From: Lathyrus oleraceus
Taxonomy: Eukaryota > Streptophyta > Magnoliopsida > Fabales > Fabaceae
Length of the DNA stretch: 64,000 bases
Direction of reading: 5' to 3'
Assembly (NCBI RefSeq): GCF_024323335.1
Contig: NC_066585.1
Coordinates: 533,782,082-533,846,081, forward strand
This document shows, one piece after another, positions 49,621 to 61,760 of this stretch (its first letter is position 1; every line of letters begins with the position of its first letter). Below the pieces are notes generated by a model. That model saw nothing but the letters and a program-made list of their open reading frames with translations. It did not search any database and had not been told where the DNA came from. A program made the translations under genes and the position numbers.

Positions 49621-50547
49621 AGTATATTTTCACAAACAAACTCATAAAAGACCAGGTTATGAAAAACGTCGATATAAAAAATATATGGAAAATGTATTTT
49701 AAAACCTACTAATCAAAATAATATAATTTTTTTAATCAAAATCTTAAAAGAATCAATAACATTATTACCGAATTAAAATATATACATATTTTTATATTCT
49801 TATAAATCTTTTTAAGCAATTGAATGCAAATGTATCTACAACAAAGTAAGTAGATAAAAATAAAAATAAAGAATGTAAAAAATCGGGGAGACATAAAACT
49901 AGACCCAATAATTAAAAAACAAACAATTCAATAGGATAATAAACAAAAATCCTAATAAGAGTTAGACTTAAATGCACTTTTGGTCCCTTTAGTTTGGTCA
50001 TTTTTAAATAATTGACCCCTATTACAATTTGATCCTTTAATTTTGATGATCTTTAGATTGTTATGGCCCCCTCCACTTTTGCATAGGTGGCAATGATGAT
50101 TAGGATTTTTTAAAATTATTTTTAATTTCGTGGAATTATTGACTAGGATAATTTATTTTTTAATAATTTTTTGTATAATTAATAATTTAATAAATTGTTA
50201 TTTAATAGATTTATTGATTAAAATTTTGATAAGCACTTAGGACTTAAAGCTCATTTCATTGAAGCACATAGTCAATTAACAAATGTCCACTTTCATCTCA
50301 AGATACTTATGTCATGATTTTCACATGTTCAAGCTTTATAAACCTTCATCCTATACTAAGAAAAACCAATGTGGGACTATACTACCAACACCACTATAAT
50401 TCCATGCTGAAACATGTGATATTTGTCTTACTTCTATATTCTGATTTCAATTTCATGATGTGTAAAATATTATTTTTCAAATATTAGCTTATACAATACC
50501 AAGATTCAAAAAACAAACTTCCTCTTTGCAGTCTCCAATGCTAAAAG

Positions 50548-51021
50548 AGGGGGATTGATGTTGTGCTTAACGATGAGTCCAAGCGTAAAACTCCTGCTAT
50601 TGTGTATTTCGGTGATAAATAGCGGTTCATTGGGATAACTGGGGCTGCTTCTACTATGATGAACACGAAAAATTCTATCTCCCAGATGAAGAGGTTGATC
50701 GGTAAGAAATTTGCTGATCCAGAAGTGCCAAGTGATATGAAGTCATTGCCTTTTGCTGTCATTGAAGGACCTGATGGGTACCCGTTAATTCATGTGCGGT
50801 ATCTTGGTGAAGCTAGAGCATATACAACCACCCAAGTCTTTGCGATGATGCTGTCAAATCTTAAAGAGATTGCCTAGAAAAATCTGAATGTGGTTGTTGT
50901 TGATTGCTACATTGGAATTCCAATTTATTTTATTGATCTTCAGACAAGAGTTGTATTGGATGCAACCAGAATTGCAGGTCTGCACCCGCTTCACTTGATT
51001 CATGAGATAACAACAATTACT
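50548..51021 (+). pseudogene. captured HSP70-14/15 (HSP110-type) chaperone exon fragment
   Basis: The plus strand encodes RGIDVVLNDESKRKTPAIVY, a stop, then RFIGITGAASTMMNTKNSIS, further on KSLPFAVIEGPDGYPLIHVR and FAMMLSNLKEIA, a stop, and GIPIYFIDLQTRVVLDATRI before the homology ends near HEITT. This is the N-terminal ATPase region of plant HSP70-14/15 (HSP110/SSE class), missing the first ~20 and all C-terminal residues. The upstream TTTGCAG at about 50524-50530 looks like the original intron acceptor, so genomic rather than cDNA sequence was captured. The two stops show it cannot encode chaperone. Confidence 0.85.
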
Positions 51022-51172
51022 TTGGAGGAGGACCACAAAAATGCACCTATGCACAAAAGTGGAGGAGGACCAACAATTATTAAAAAACAAATTATTCTAG
51101 TCAATAATTTCATGTAATTAAAAATAATTTTTAAATCCTAATCATCACTGCCACCTATGCACAAAAGTGATG

Positions 51173-51345
51173 ATTCTTAAAGAGATTGCCCAGAAAAATC
51201 TAAATGTGGCTGTTGTTGATTGCTGCATTGGAATTCCAATTTATTTTACTGATCTTCAGACAAGAGCTGTATTGGATGCAACCAGAATTGCAGGTCTGCA
51301 CCCGCTTCACTTGATTCATGAGATAACAACAACTACTTTGGAGGA
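51173..51345 (+). pseudogene. second copy of the captured HSP70-14/15 segment
   Basis: Starts LKEIAQKNLNVAVVDCCIGI, continues through FTDLQTRAVLDATRIAGLHP, and ends like the first copy. It keeps the ancestral residues (AQKNLN, CCIGIP, YFTDL, RAV) where the first copy has a stop and substitutions, so it is the less decayed duplicate. Confidence 0.85.
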
Positions 51346-51615
51346 GGACCACAAAAATGCACCTATGCACAAAAGTGGAGGAGGACCAACAATTATTAAA
51401 AAACAAATTCTTCTAGTCAATAATTTCATATAATTAAAAATAATTTTTAAATCCTAATCATCACTGCCACCTATGCACAAAAGTGGAGGAGGACCACAAA
51501 AATGCAAAGGTGATCAAAATAACTATTTTTGTAACAGGGGAACCAATGATTTAAAATGATCAAATTAGAAAAACCAAAAGTGCATTTAAACCTAAGAATT
51601 AAGAAATATCAAAAG

Positions 51616-52163
<548 letters not shown>

Positions 52164-52392
52164 ATTCAATTTTCATTCTCTTTTCATTTCTTCTCTTTCG
52201 TAAAAGTGTTGGAGTGATAATCTACCCCTCCATTAAATCGCAAACTCAAATCTATTGTAAAGCTTCTGAAACATCTATTCACCTATAACTCTTGGTTCAG
52301 CAACCGAAAAATAATTAATAAAATAATAAAATTATTTTATCATATGACATTAGAATTATTTTTTCACCTTTTTACGAGGAAGCCCAACCGCC

Positions 52393-52400
52393 TATAAAAT
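52393..52400 (+). promoter_or_regulatory. putative TATA box of PDX2
   Basis: TATAAAAT about 170 bases upstream of the PDX2 start codon, followed by a C/A-rich leader (52420-52566) typical of plant transcription start regions. Confidence 0.6.
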
Positions 52401-52566
52401 ATAAAAGTGCTTATTCCCACTCCCACTCGGAGTACAAAATACAAACACCCTAACACCACACCACGCATACTCAAACCAAAACGAGAGGACCAAACCAAAC
52501 TTAAAAATACACTCCGCTCAGCGTTCTGTTTATTTGAATTCACTCTCCACACTCCACACACACAAC

Positions 52567-55500
52567 ATGGCCGTCGTTGGTGTTCTCGCTTTACAGGGTT
52601 CTTTCAACGAACACATAGCAGGCATAATCACTTTATCTCTCTATCTTTTTTGTTTTCCAATTTTCTCATTCACTGACTCACCTTCAACGTTTTCTGTTTG
52701 TGTTTCAGCTCTCAAAAGGTTAGGTGTTAAAGGTGTTGAAATTCGAAAACCTGAACAGCTTCTCACTGTTAATTCCTTAATCATCCCCGGTGGTGAAAGC
52801 ACCACTATGGCTAAACTCGCCGAGGCTTTCAACCTGGTATCTCTTCCCTCTCTTTTTAAATTTTTGTTTCAGTTTTTTTGAGCTCTCTATGTAGTATATT
52901 TTATGGCGTAAATAATCAATTTAGTATATCAAGAGTTTATGAACTGTTGTCACCTAAAGTGATAAGAGCTTGTTTGTTAAACTTCAAGAGACATTTCAAA
53001 TCCCTTCTGAGAGGTCGGTGCTACTTTTAGATGTGTGAGAATTGTTTAAAAAAAAGTATAAGGTGCGTTGTATAAGGTTGTTGAAGTAAAGAAAAAAACA
53101 ATTTTTTGGAACACTTGTATGAGTGTTATATGGGTGTCGAAGCAAAGAAAAAAAATCTATTTTCAGTGACACTTTTTTTATTTTTCCAACCTGTGTCGTA
53201 CGTGTGTCATATGTTCGCGACACGGCTACACGCCTAAAGGTGTCCGTGTTTGATAGGTTTATAGTGTTAGTTTAATGTATAATAATTTCTCATTCACTAA
53301 TTTTATATGAAGGATATTAAATAGTTTAGTGAATAAAGGAAAAATGATGGGGATTGCTTTCGTTGTCTTGAATATGCATTTAGTCTGCAACACATTTTGT
53401 CAATTTGTAATCTGTCAGTGAAATTAGTTTTCATTTTCTTGAGCATGACTCATATTCATCGTTTGAGTGTATCACAGTGTTATCAAATATCCGCCATGGC
53501 GGTTTTTGGACTCGCCGCAATGGTAAATATCGGCCAATATTGCAGGTTTTTCCGCCATAATCTGCTATAACGGCATCGTAAAGTGGATGTTATGGCCACC
53601 ATCGACAATACTGGCGTATCATTGTGTAGTATTTAAACACTGGATTGTATTCTGTAACTCTAAAAATTGCACAATTGAAAAACTACTGTGGCTACTTTGT
53701 TGTCGGAGACGTAGACATAGACACTGTTAATTGTTCTTTATCATCAATTGTTTCTGTTCGTGTGTTTATTTTATTTATCGGTCTACTTTAGAATCATATT
53801 TGCTATTCTAATTCATTCAAATGAAGAATGGAAGCCTGGCCGGTTTAGACGAACCTTATGTTAATTTAATTTTACAGAAACTAAACATATGTTTGAATTG
53901 AAGTTTTTAAACTTAAGCTTGAGTAAATTTCAAGACCAGTTGGAGACTCTCAATTGAAAACCAAGTCCACTCTAATATGGGTACTATTATGTTTTTTAGG
54001 AGCTAATTTGATTAGAATTTAATAACTACATAGACAGGTGTAAAAATATTTTTGATAGGTATTTCATTCAGTGTTATCAAATAGCGCCGCCATGGCGGAT
54101 ATATATGGAGTTTTTCGGACTTGCCGCAATGGTAAATATCGGCCGCCGCCACAGTCTGCTGGTATGGCGGTATTTTGGCTCTCCGCCATAGGCAACACTG
54201 ATTTCATATTTTATCGAATTGACATGCGCCATATTGAACTATGGTGGTAGTTTCAGCATGTACGACAAAAGGTTAAATATCACCAAATGTATGTATAAAC
54301 TATGTTTGCAGTGTCTGTACTTAATTATTGAAATTTTATACTAACGCCGTACTTTTATGCTCATGGAATCAAGTCACAATTATGTCATTGATGATGATAA
54401 ACTATTCTGAATGTTTCAATTTATCAGTTTCCAGCTTTGCGAGAGTTTGTGCAAATGGGAAAGCCAGTTTGGGGAACCTGTGCAGGACTTATTTTCCTGG
54501 CAAATAAAGCTACAGGTGGGTTGTTTCTCTCCAAGGTTTTAAATTATGGCCAGCAATCATAATTGCGGTCATAATATCAATGATTTTTGGAATTCCCATG
54601 TTTGCATTGTGACTGCAATTGCGGCTATAATATCAAATATTTTAGTCTTATTTTCCCTGTCACACAAAACATCTAATGATTGTTTAAAAACTTCAAATGA
54701 CAAACATCATTTCAGGACAGAAGACTGGTGGACAAGAACTTGTTGGTGGACTTGATTGTACTGTACACAGAAATTTCTTTGGCAGCCAGGTAATGCATGG
54801 ATTTGATGTATCTGCTTTTATGGAGTAGCAATATCAGAGAACACAATCAGTTTATTTTATTGTAATTTTATTTTATTTTATTTCCTTTTCTCTTATTCTT
54901 TTTACTTTAACTTTTGCTTTTTACTTTAATCATCGGATCCTTTAATTGATTGATTTGATTATATTTAGCATGATCCTTTAATTGATCAAGTCCATTATCT
55001 CTTTCCATGTTAGTAAAGATCTTATCAATTAGGATCTCTTTCCTTGTTAATAAGTCTGTATTAAAAATTTAAAATGAATGAGTGTTGTTGAAATATAGTG
55101 GTATAAAGTTATTAGTAGAGCCCATTTTATAATTATTTTTGAGTTGTTAGATTAGAGGAAGTGGGTGCGTATTAAGTATTAATATTAAAAAGTTATAAAT
55201 GAGTGATGTGTAACAGGGAGAACCACTTAGAGGAACTACCATTGTAGATGCTATAAGGTGACTGACTTGTACAAAGTCTAATAATATAGTTTTTCTGAAG
55301 CTTTTCTTCACTCTCTTCTCTTCCTCCCTTACACTACTTGTTCTGTACTTAATTCAGTTTTCTTATTATCTAGAAGCATGTCAACCTAAAATAGTTACTT
55401 CAAGTTTACGATCCTTGGCTGCAGTGGTTTTTGTCAAAACAACCATATCTTTTTGTAAAACATTTAGCATTTTATCCATTATAGCTACTACTAATATTCA

Positions 55501-58016
55501 CAGATTTCTTGTTTGGATGTAAATATAATAGTACTGTTCTAAGTGAAAATTGGTTAAAGAATATAATTTTGGTCAGTTTTTTTTTAAAACAAAAAACATG
55601 CTTATTCAGATTCAAAGCTTTGAGACAGAGCTTCTAGTACCAGAGCTTGTGTCCAAGGAAGGTGGTCCTGAAACATTTCGTGGAGTTTTTATTCGTGCCC
55701 CGGGAATTCTTAATGTAGGGCCAGGTGTTCAAGTCCTAGCTGATTATCCTGTACCTTCTGACAAAGTACTGAGTTCCGATTCCTCTGTTGAAGGCAAAAA
55801 GGTTAGTTATTGACACTGTCTATACTCTATAGAACACTTTTAGCTGCTCCTTTATGAATGTAAGATCAGTAGAGGATGGTGGTTGTACTTTCTAACTTCT
55901 CGTGTTTTTTGTTATTTCTCAGTTTGACTAAACAATATATATTTCACTGACTTATATTGTATGGGTCTTGCTAACATTTACTCTAAGGGCACATGTTAAG
56001 GAATAAAAATATAGAAATTTTGTCTTGAAAAAACAATCTTTGAACATTTAAAGAATTGATTACACAATTTCCAAGACAATATTTGTATATTTACTTTAGT
56101 TTAGTGACATGTTCCCTACTTAAGGACACATGTTAGCATTTGCCATATTTTATTTATAGATTGGATTGTTTGTTAATTCAAATTTTAGGCTGTGAATAGT
56201 GATTTGTTTCAGAGCTATTAGAATTTAAATGGTTTGTCCGATAATAGGAATAATAAAAACATGCTAGAATGTAAGGGATCAGATCAGATCAGAATCAGAA
56301 GCCCATAATAATGTTACCATTACCTTATTGGATGTAATTTTCCAAGCTTATATGTTGGTCTCATCTTCATATACCTAATGAACTTCTGATATACTGTATT
56401 ATTAGGCTTAGTTGTTTATAGCTTTTTCTGGCATCCTAAGTAAAGGCTAATCCATGTTTTGACTGTTAAAATAAATGAATGTCATCATGTACTTGTAGCT
56501 ATAGGATTTGCACAGTGACAATAATTTTGAATTTTGTTGTTGAAGTGCAGTAATAAATACTAGTAAAGAAATTCAGATGGAGTGAGTTTTTAGGAAATTG
56601 TTAGTGATTGATTTGTTAGGGGGAGATAGAATTTGTTAGTAGCAAGAGTCAAACTCTACACCTCCTTCATACTCCTACCGTGTCCCAATCAATCCATATC
56701 ACTGGGTTACACTGCGGGGACATGTTAGATAGAGTGATGACTAGGCTAGTCATGGTGCCCCCACTTGAGGCCCTGTGGCATACATGGCTTGCTGCTAGTG
56801 TTTGTTCTGCTAATAATTCCTATGTTTTCTGTCGAAAGATATTTAGTTCCGTTAATGAAGAATTGGCAAACTGTCTTTCCAATGTAGTACATATGATATA
56901 GTATGTTTCTTGATCCTACGAGATTGGATTTGAGCGTACACCTGAATTTGCTGGAGTCTAGAACTCAGTAGCCACCACATGTACTGTTTATTATAAACTT
57001 ATTTGCTTAAGGGGCACTTTTGTATGGGTTAGGTGATTTACAAATTAGTGTTATAAATGATATACCTTTCTTTTTCTTTTTGAAATTTTGGTATCCGTAC
57101 TAGCGATAAGGGGGCCCACTTGTGGGGACGAATGCCACTGTCCACTTGCGGGGCTCTGTTTAAAGTCAGAGCAAAGCTTTATATGAACTTGGCCCAACAC
57201 ATAAATTGTTTGTACCTAGCGAGATTTGAACTTGAGACCTTGAGAGGAGAACTCTCTTAGGATCCAAGCTTTCACCACTAAGCCAACCCTTCGAGGTTAG
57301 AACTTCCACTTCTTCTTGGCGAGATTGAACATTTATGCTATTTTAGTTCTTAGCTTGACAAGATTGAAGCTTGGACTTGGATACTCCGAGCAGAGCTCTC
57401 TCTGGTTGTCAGTCTCTCTATTGTCTCGTAGTTCCTCTCTTCCACACGTACCAATCCCCTCACCATTCACTCACTTGTCATTTTCTACTAGAGGTAGGGG
57501 TAGTAGATGATCCAAATCCGTAAAAACTATGGGTTCCTATTGCCGTTAATTTTTTATATAAGAAAATGTTAGTGGTTAATTTGTTAGGAAGAGGAGAAAT
57601 TTGTTAGCAGCCTGGATCAAACCCGGAACCCGTCTACATATTTGGAGATGCCATTTCCCCCAACACCTAACATGTTTCTTATTGTTTATGGAATGACAGG
57701 AGAATGCTGAAGAAGGCAGCAAAGTCATAGTTGCTGTGAGACAAGGGAACATACTGGCGACTGCTTTTCATCCGGAATTGACTGCTGATACTCGATGGTA
57801 GATATGATTTGTTTTTGGCTTTTGAATCTTACAATGTTGCAGTATGACATATGAAGTTAATTTCAAAAGTTGTATTTTTGCAGGCATAGTTATTTCTTAA
57901 AGATGGAAAGTTTGGTTGGAAAAGAGGCCTCAAGTAGCATTGTTCCAGAACAAGTCACACAAGTCAGTACAAGTTTTAAGCAACCACCACTGCACGATCT
58001 TCCTATCTTTCAGTAG
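52567..58016 (+). CDS. PDX2: pyridoxal 5'-phosphate synthase glutaminase subunit PDX2
   Basis: Seven exons: 52567-52621, 52709-52836, 54428-54515, 54716-54789, 55610-55801, 57700-57797 and 57884-58016. They join to 255 residues, the same length as I recall for Arabidopsis PDX2. It hydrolyses glutamine and channels ammonia to PDX1 for de novo vitamin B6 (PLP) synthesis in the cytosol. The class-I glutaminase triad is Cys79 (in WGTCAGLI), His203 and Glu205 (in AFHPEL). The oxyanion and glutamine-binding loop PGGES is at 45-49, and [15 protein letters not shown] and FRGVFIRAP are conserved PDX2 blocks. The C-terminus DLPIFQ is typical of plants. Intron 1 begins with GC rather than GT (52622) and ends CAG (52708). 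The start is the first ATG and gives the expected [16 protein letters not shown]. Introns 2 and 5 carry MITE- and SINE-like insertions. Confidence 0.97.
52622..52708 (+). other. GC-AG intron 1 of PDX2
   Basis: Only a junction after CACATAGCAG restores the conserved reading HIA-ALKRLG, and the next intron bases are GCATAATC. The 87-base intron ends TGTTTCAG. GC donors are a known minor class in plants, usually with a strong upstream CAG as here. Confidence 0.85.
53475..53642. mobile_element. hAT-type MITE relic in PDX2 intron 2
   Basis: Begins CAGTGTTATCAAATATCCGC and ends AACACTG. It shares the CCGCCATGGCGG core and GCCGCAATGGTAAATATCGG phrase with the element at 54069-54200. The flanking octamers do not match well, so its ends are uncertain. 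Confidence 0.55.
54069..54200. mobile_element. hAT-type MITE (132 bp) in PDX2 intron 2
   Basis: Terminal repeats CAGTGTTATC and CAGTGTTGCC (from the right end) are bordered by ATTTCATT (54061-54068) and ATTTCATA (54201-54208), a 7/8 match to an 8-bp target duplication. The body contains CCGCCATGGCGG, repeated GCCGCC-type hairpins and no coding potential. A related copy lies about 430 bases upstream in the same intron. Confidence 0.82.
57068..57292 (-). mobile_element. tRNA-derived SINE in PDX2 intron 5
   Basis: On the minus strand the element opens AGGGTTGGCTTAGTGGTGAA, including an A box (TGGCTTAGTGG, 57285-57275). About 35 bases later comes a B-box-like AAGTTCAAATCTCG (57233-57220). It then runs through a unique body with CCCCACAAGTGGG to an A/G-rich tail (57085-57068). 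Order and spacing match tRNA-derived SINEs. It lies antisense to PDX2, and target duplications were not identified. Confidence 0.65.
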
Positions 58017-58836
58017 GATCAGAAACTGTTAAAAAATTATGAATGTTTTATTTATTTGTCAAACAATTTTCTCTTGGAAACAATACATGATAACCATTAG
58101 ATCTTAGAAAATAGTTTGAAAATATTCTTTTGAGAGATAAACAATGCATAGACTGTGTTTTCTGTAGTTATCTATCTACATAGTTGCATTTCATATGTTT
58201 TTCCCCCATTGATTCTCGATCGTAATAGCGATACCTGGGTCGTTTTGTTGGTTTATACAGTATACAAACTGCAATGTTTATTCAACATTTGAAATTTGAA
58301 TGAAAATTTGTCTTCCTTTTATTTTGTTAAATTACGTTTTTGGTCTCTACTGAGTTGTGCATGGTTTTGATCCAAAAGATATTGAATGGATTAATCTACC
58401 TGCACCACCTTTACCGTGGGTACAAAGTAACCACTATATGACCCAGTGATTTTGTCTGATGATCTTTTATGTTCAACCTATCTTTAAACCAAAATCAAAA
58501 TTTCACATTTATAACCATACTCACATTTGATTCAATGGCATCAGTAAGTTAAATGCTTCTATTTTAAAGTTGAATAGGTTTAACATATATATGTATGTAT
58601 GAAAGTCGTGATTTGCAATGTAAAAAATTAAATGCAATATTGTGTGCAACAAAAATGTCTTCTCTCCAATTTTGAATCTCTTGATAAATGGATTCGTAAT
58701 ATAAAAATGACATAGAAAAAGTAAAACAACACAATCAGTACACAATAATATAGTAAAGAAACAGAAACTCTAAATTAGGAAATAAAGAAGAACAAGAGAT
58801 CAATCTAAAATATACATTACTTTAGCTTTGCATTTA
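58017..58836. other. PDX2 3' flank and spacer, no further gene seen
   Basis: The first ~300 bases probably hold the PDX2 3' untranslated region. Beyond that the sequence is AT-rich with no recognisable exon or element. Confidence 0.5.
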
Positions 58837-60207
58837 TGATCGATAGTGACTTACGTGTTTTAATAAATCTATTTAAGATCAAATATTTTAGTCTCACAGT
58901 GTTCCCTACGCCACAAATACATTTTTATAAAAATTAATATGATAATGTTAACTTGTGTTTAAGAAATTTAAAAATAAAAAATTTGTATTGAAAATAGAAT
59001 AAAAGAAATTGATTATCAACTTTCAATAAGAATAATGCACAATTTTCAAAGATTTTTTTTTGTATATTTATCTCTTATCTTAGCAATTTTTATGTTGATT
59101 TTTAAAGTAAGATAATGTGTTAAATTTAAAATATTTATATTAGTTGAAGTGGCTTAAAATAGTATTTGTTGGATAGTTGATTTTAGGGTTTTGATATTAG
59201 CACCATATCTATTATATTTATTTGAGTTTTTTTAAGTAAGTCTCACTCAATTTTTTTATTATATTACACTTTCAATTTTTTTTGTAATAATTTAATTATA
59301 TTTTTAAAATATTCATATAATTAATGTTTTAGAATTGGACGGTCATCAAGCCGATGAATGTATTGAGTATGATTCATTTATTAAATTATTGGGTCAATGA
59401 TCGAATCACATGATTAAATTCTATTAAATCAGATAACTCGATTGAATAAATTAAATAGTTATTAAACCGGTCAAATTCAATGATCCATCTTTAAAAAACT
59501 ATGACATTTATAAAATTTTATGATCGATAATGACTTGAACGTTTTTTAATAAAGATCTATTTAAGATCAAATATTTTAGTCTCATAAGTGTTCCATATGC
59601 CACAAATACATTTTAAAAAAAAAATTAACATGATAATGTTAACTTGTGTTTAAGAAATTTAAAAATAAAAAATCTGTATTGAAAAAATAATAAAAAAAAT
59701 TGATTATCAACTTTCAATAAAAATAATGCACAATTTTCGAAGATTTTGTTTTTTTCTTTTATATTTATCTCTTATCTTAGCAATTTTTATGTTGATTTTT
59801 AAAGTAAGATAATGTGTTAAATTTAAAATATTTATATTAGTTGAAGTGGCTTAAAATAGTATTTGTTGGATAGTTGATTTTAGGGTTTTGATATTAGCAC
59901 CATACCTATTATATTTATTTGAGTTCTTTTAAGTAAGTCTCACTCAATTTTTTTATTATATTACACTTTCAATTTTTTTGTAATAATTTAATTATATTTT
60001 TAAAATATTCATATAATTAATGTTTTAAAATTGGACGATCATCAAACCGATGAGTGTATTGAGTATGATTCATTTATTAAACTATTGGGTCAATGATCGA
60101 ATCACATGATTAAATTTTATTAAATCAGATAACTCGATTGAATAAATTAAATAGTTATTAAACCGGTCAAACTCAATGATCCATCTTTAAAAAACTATGA
60201 CATTTAT
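58837..60207. repeat. ~685-bp tandem duplication
   Basis: The unit starting GATCGATAGTGACTT (58837) recurs as GATCGATAATGACTT (59521). Both run through CTATTTAAGATCAAATATTT, AAGTAAGATAATGTGTTAAA, TGAAGTGGCTTAAAATAGTA and ATCAGATAACTCGATTGAAT, ending near AAACTATGACATTTATAAAA. The copies are very similar with scattered substitutions and 1-5-base indels. No frame is conserved, so the unit is noncoding. Confidence 0.9.
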
Positions 60208-60700
60208 AAAATTTTAAAATATTATAATTTCACAAGTTAAATCTCTAAATTCAAATTTTAAATATAGTCATCATACCGAACAAAATAGTATAAAATACAA
60301 ATCTAAATTTTTTTTGAACAAAGTCTAACTGTAACATAAATAGAATAACAAAATAATTGGCAGTGTTTAATTTCATGAGGGAAAATTATTTCAAGTAAGT
60401 TTTGAACAAAGTCTATTTGTATTTGTATTTAATTTTTTAAATTATCAAAACAACGTTGTTTTGTCTGGAAAAAAAAGCAAACATTTAACCCACCAATTTT
60501 TTAATATATATTAAAAAATCACAATACATGATATAAATAATTTATTAAAAAATACATTAAAAAACTTAAATGTTAAAATATATAAAAATACATTAAAAAA
60601 CTTAAATGTTAAAATATATTACCCGCACAAAATACAAGAAAAAGATATATTTAAAATATTTTTCAATTGTTGTTATTCTCTTGCCCATAATGTTGTCATA
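60208..60700. other. AT-rich spacer
   Basis: No gene seen. A short direct repeat (TACATTAAAAAACTTAAATG, twice near 60550-60611) is present. Confidence 0.5.
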
Positions 60701-60762
60701 TATGTTATATCAAGTCTTGTTGAAGGTGTCGATGAATTTGTTTATCACAAATTGATTATGTG

Positions 60763-61760
60763 CTAGAGTACATCTAAGTGACAAGATCGTGTTGGGTTAC
60801 ATATGATCGCAAATTGGAATCGAAGAACTTCAAATATTCGTTCAATATCCTTTATTGTCCCTTTTTGATATAGGGCAAACAATTTTCTCTTATCCCCTTG
60901 TGGCATCGAGATACTTTTCACAAACGTGGCCCATTTAGGATAAATTTCATTTGATAGATAATTACTCTTATTGTATTCAGTATGATTGATTGTATAATGA
61001 ACATCAAGAGTTCTCCCTTGCAGAACATCATTGAAGATATTAGATTTGTTCAACAAATTAATATCGTTGTTTGAACCCGCTACTCCAAAGAATGCATGTC
61101 AAATCTATAAGTCGTGTGGAGCCACTGCTTCAAGCATAACCGTTAATTTCTCATGATCGCCTCAAATGTATTGTCCTTTCAATGCAACAAGACAATATTT
61201 CCATTTCAAATGCATATAATCATGTTTTCTAACATACTTGGAAATCTTTGGGCCTCCTCTATAAGCATTAAGCATTCAATGTCTTCAGTTTTTTGCCTTC
61301 ATAAATGTTATGCCCCAAAGATGCCAATCACACCCCTTATAAACTCATCAATATATTTTAGTGTCGTGGTTTCACCAATTCTCAGATAGTCATCCATACT
61401 ATTAGAATATGTTCCATATGCCAATATACATATAACAATAATGTATTTTTGTTGCGGTGAAATACTTGATCTACCAGTTGCATCAACCTTCATTAAAAAT
61501 ACCCATCATGTTGACACAGTTTCAACAATATGAAGGAACACATGTTTATGCATTCAGAACCTTTGATGGAACTGCTCATTCATGTATACTGGAGTTTTAA
61601 AATAATAATCATTGAATAATCGATCATGTCTCTCTTCACGATTGCTCTCTATTTCCTTCTTTTACGTCTAGTACTTTTAGAGCTATATGTTTATTCTTCC
61701 ATAAACAATCTCACAAGTTCTTCATCTATATCATGATTCATATAATCCATGAACATTTTT
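60763..61760 (-). pseudogene. PIF/Harbinger transposase, degenerate
   Basis: On the minus strand, 61493-61310 reads KVDATGRSSISPQQKYIIVI and then LRIGETTTLKYIDEFIRGVI, the region preceding the DDE core. Then 61056-60770 gives LNKSNIFNDVLQGR, NEIYPKWATFVKSISMPQGD and KDIERIFEVLRFQFAIICNP, the conserved C-terminal half of plant Harbinger transposases (Pfam Plant_tran, PF04827), including the catalytic-region Glu of the ER-F-V-L motif. The middle (about 61300-61060) is frameshifted. An upstream segment near 61750-61700 (MDYMNHDIDEELVRLFMEE) looks like its N-terminus. Confidence 0.75.

Larger units (their letters stand above)
49961..51596. mobile_element. Mutator-like element carrying a host gene fragment (Pack-MULE)
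   Basis: The left end, GTTAGACTTAAATGCACTTT..., and the reverse complement of the right end, CTTAGGTTTAAATGCACTTT..., match and continue as inverted repeats for about 200 bp. Left landmarks are CCACTTTTGCATAGGTGGCA and GATGATTAGGATTTTTTAAA near 50080-50125; right landmarks are TTTTTAAATCCTAATCATCA and TGCCACCTATGCACAAAAGT near 51445-51485. Long TIRs with no transposase and a captured gene piece define a Pack-MULE. A clean 9-bp target duplication is not visible, so the exact ends are uncertain by a few bases. The interior holds intron-like sequence (50165-50530), an HSP70-like exon fragment, and a ~305-bp tandem duplication that includes part of the right TIR. Confidence 0.75.

Noticed and set aside
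50548..51021. A functional HSP70/HSP110 gene
   Set aside because: Two in-frame stops occur, the N-terminal start and the whole substrate-binding half are missing, and it lies inside transposon inverted repeats.
49961..51596. CACTA-type interpretation of the inverted-repeat element
   Set aside because: The ends contain CACTTTTGG but do not begin with CACTA/CACTG, and no 3-bp duplication fits; long TIRs plus a captured gene favour a Mutator-like element.
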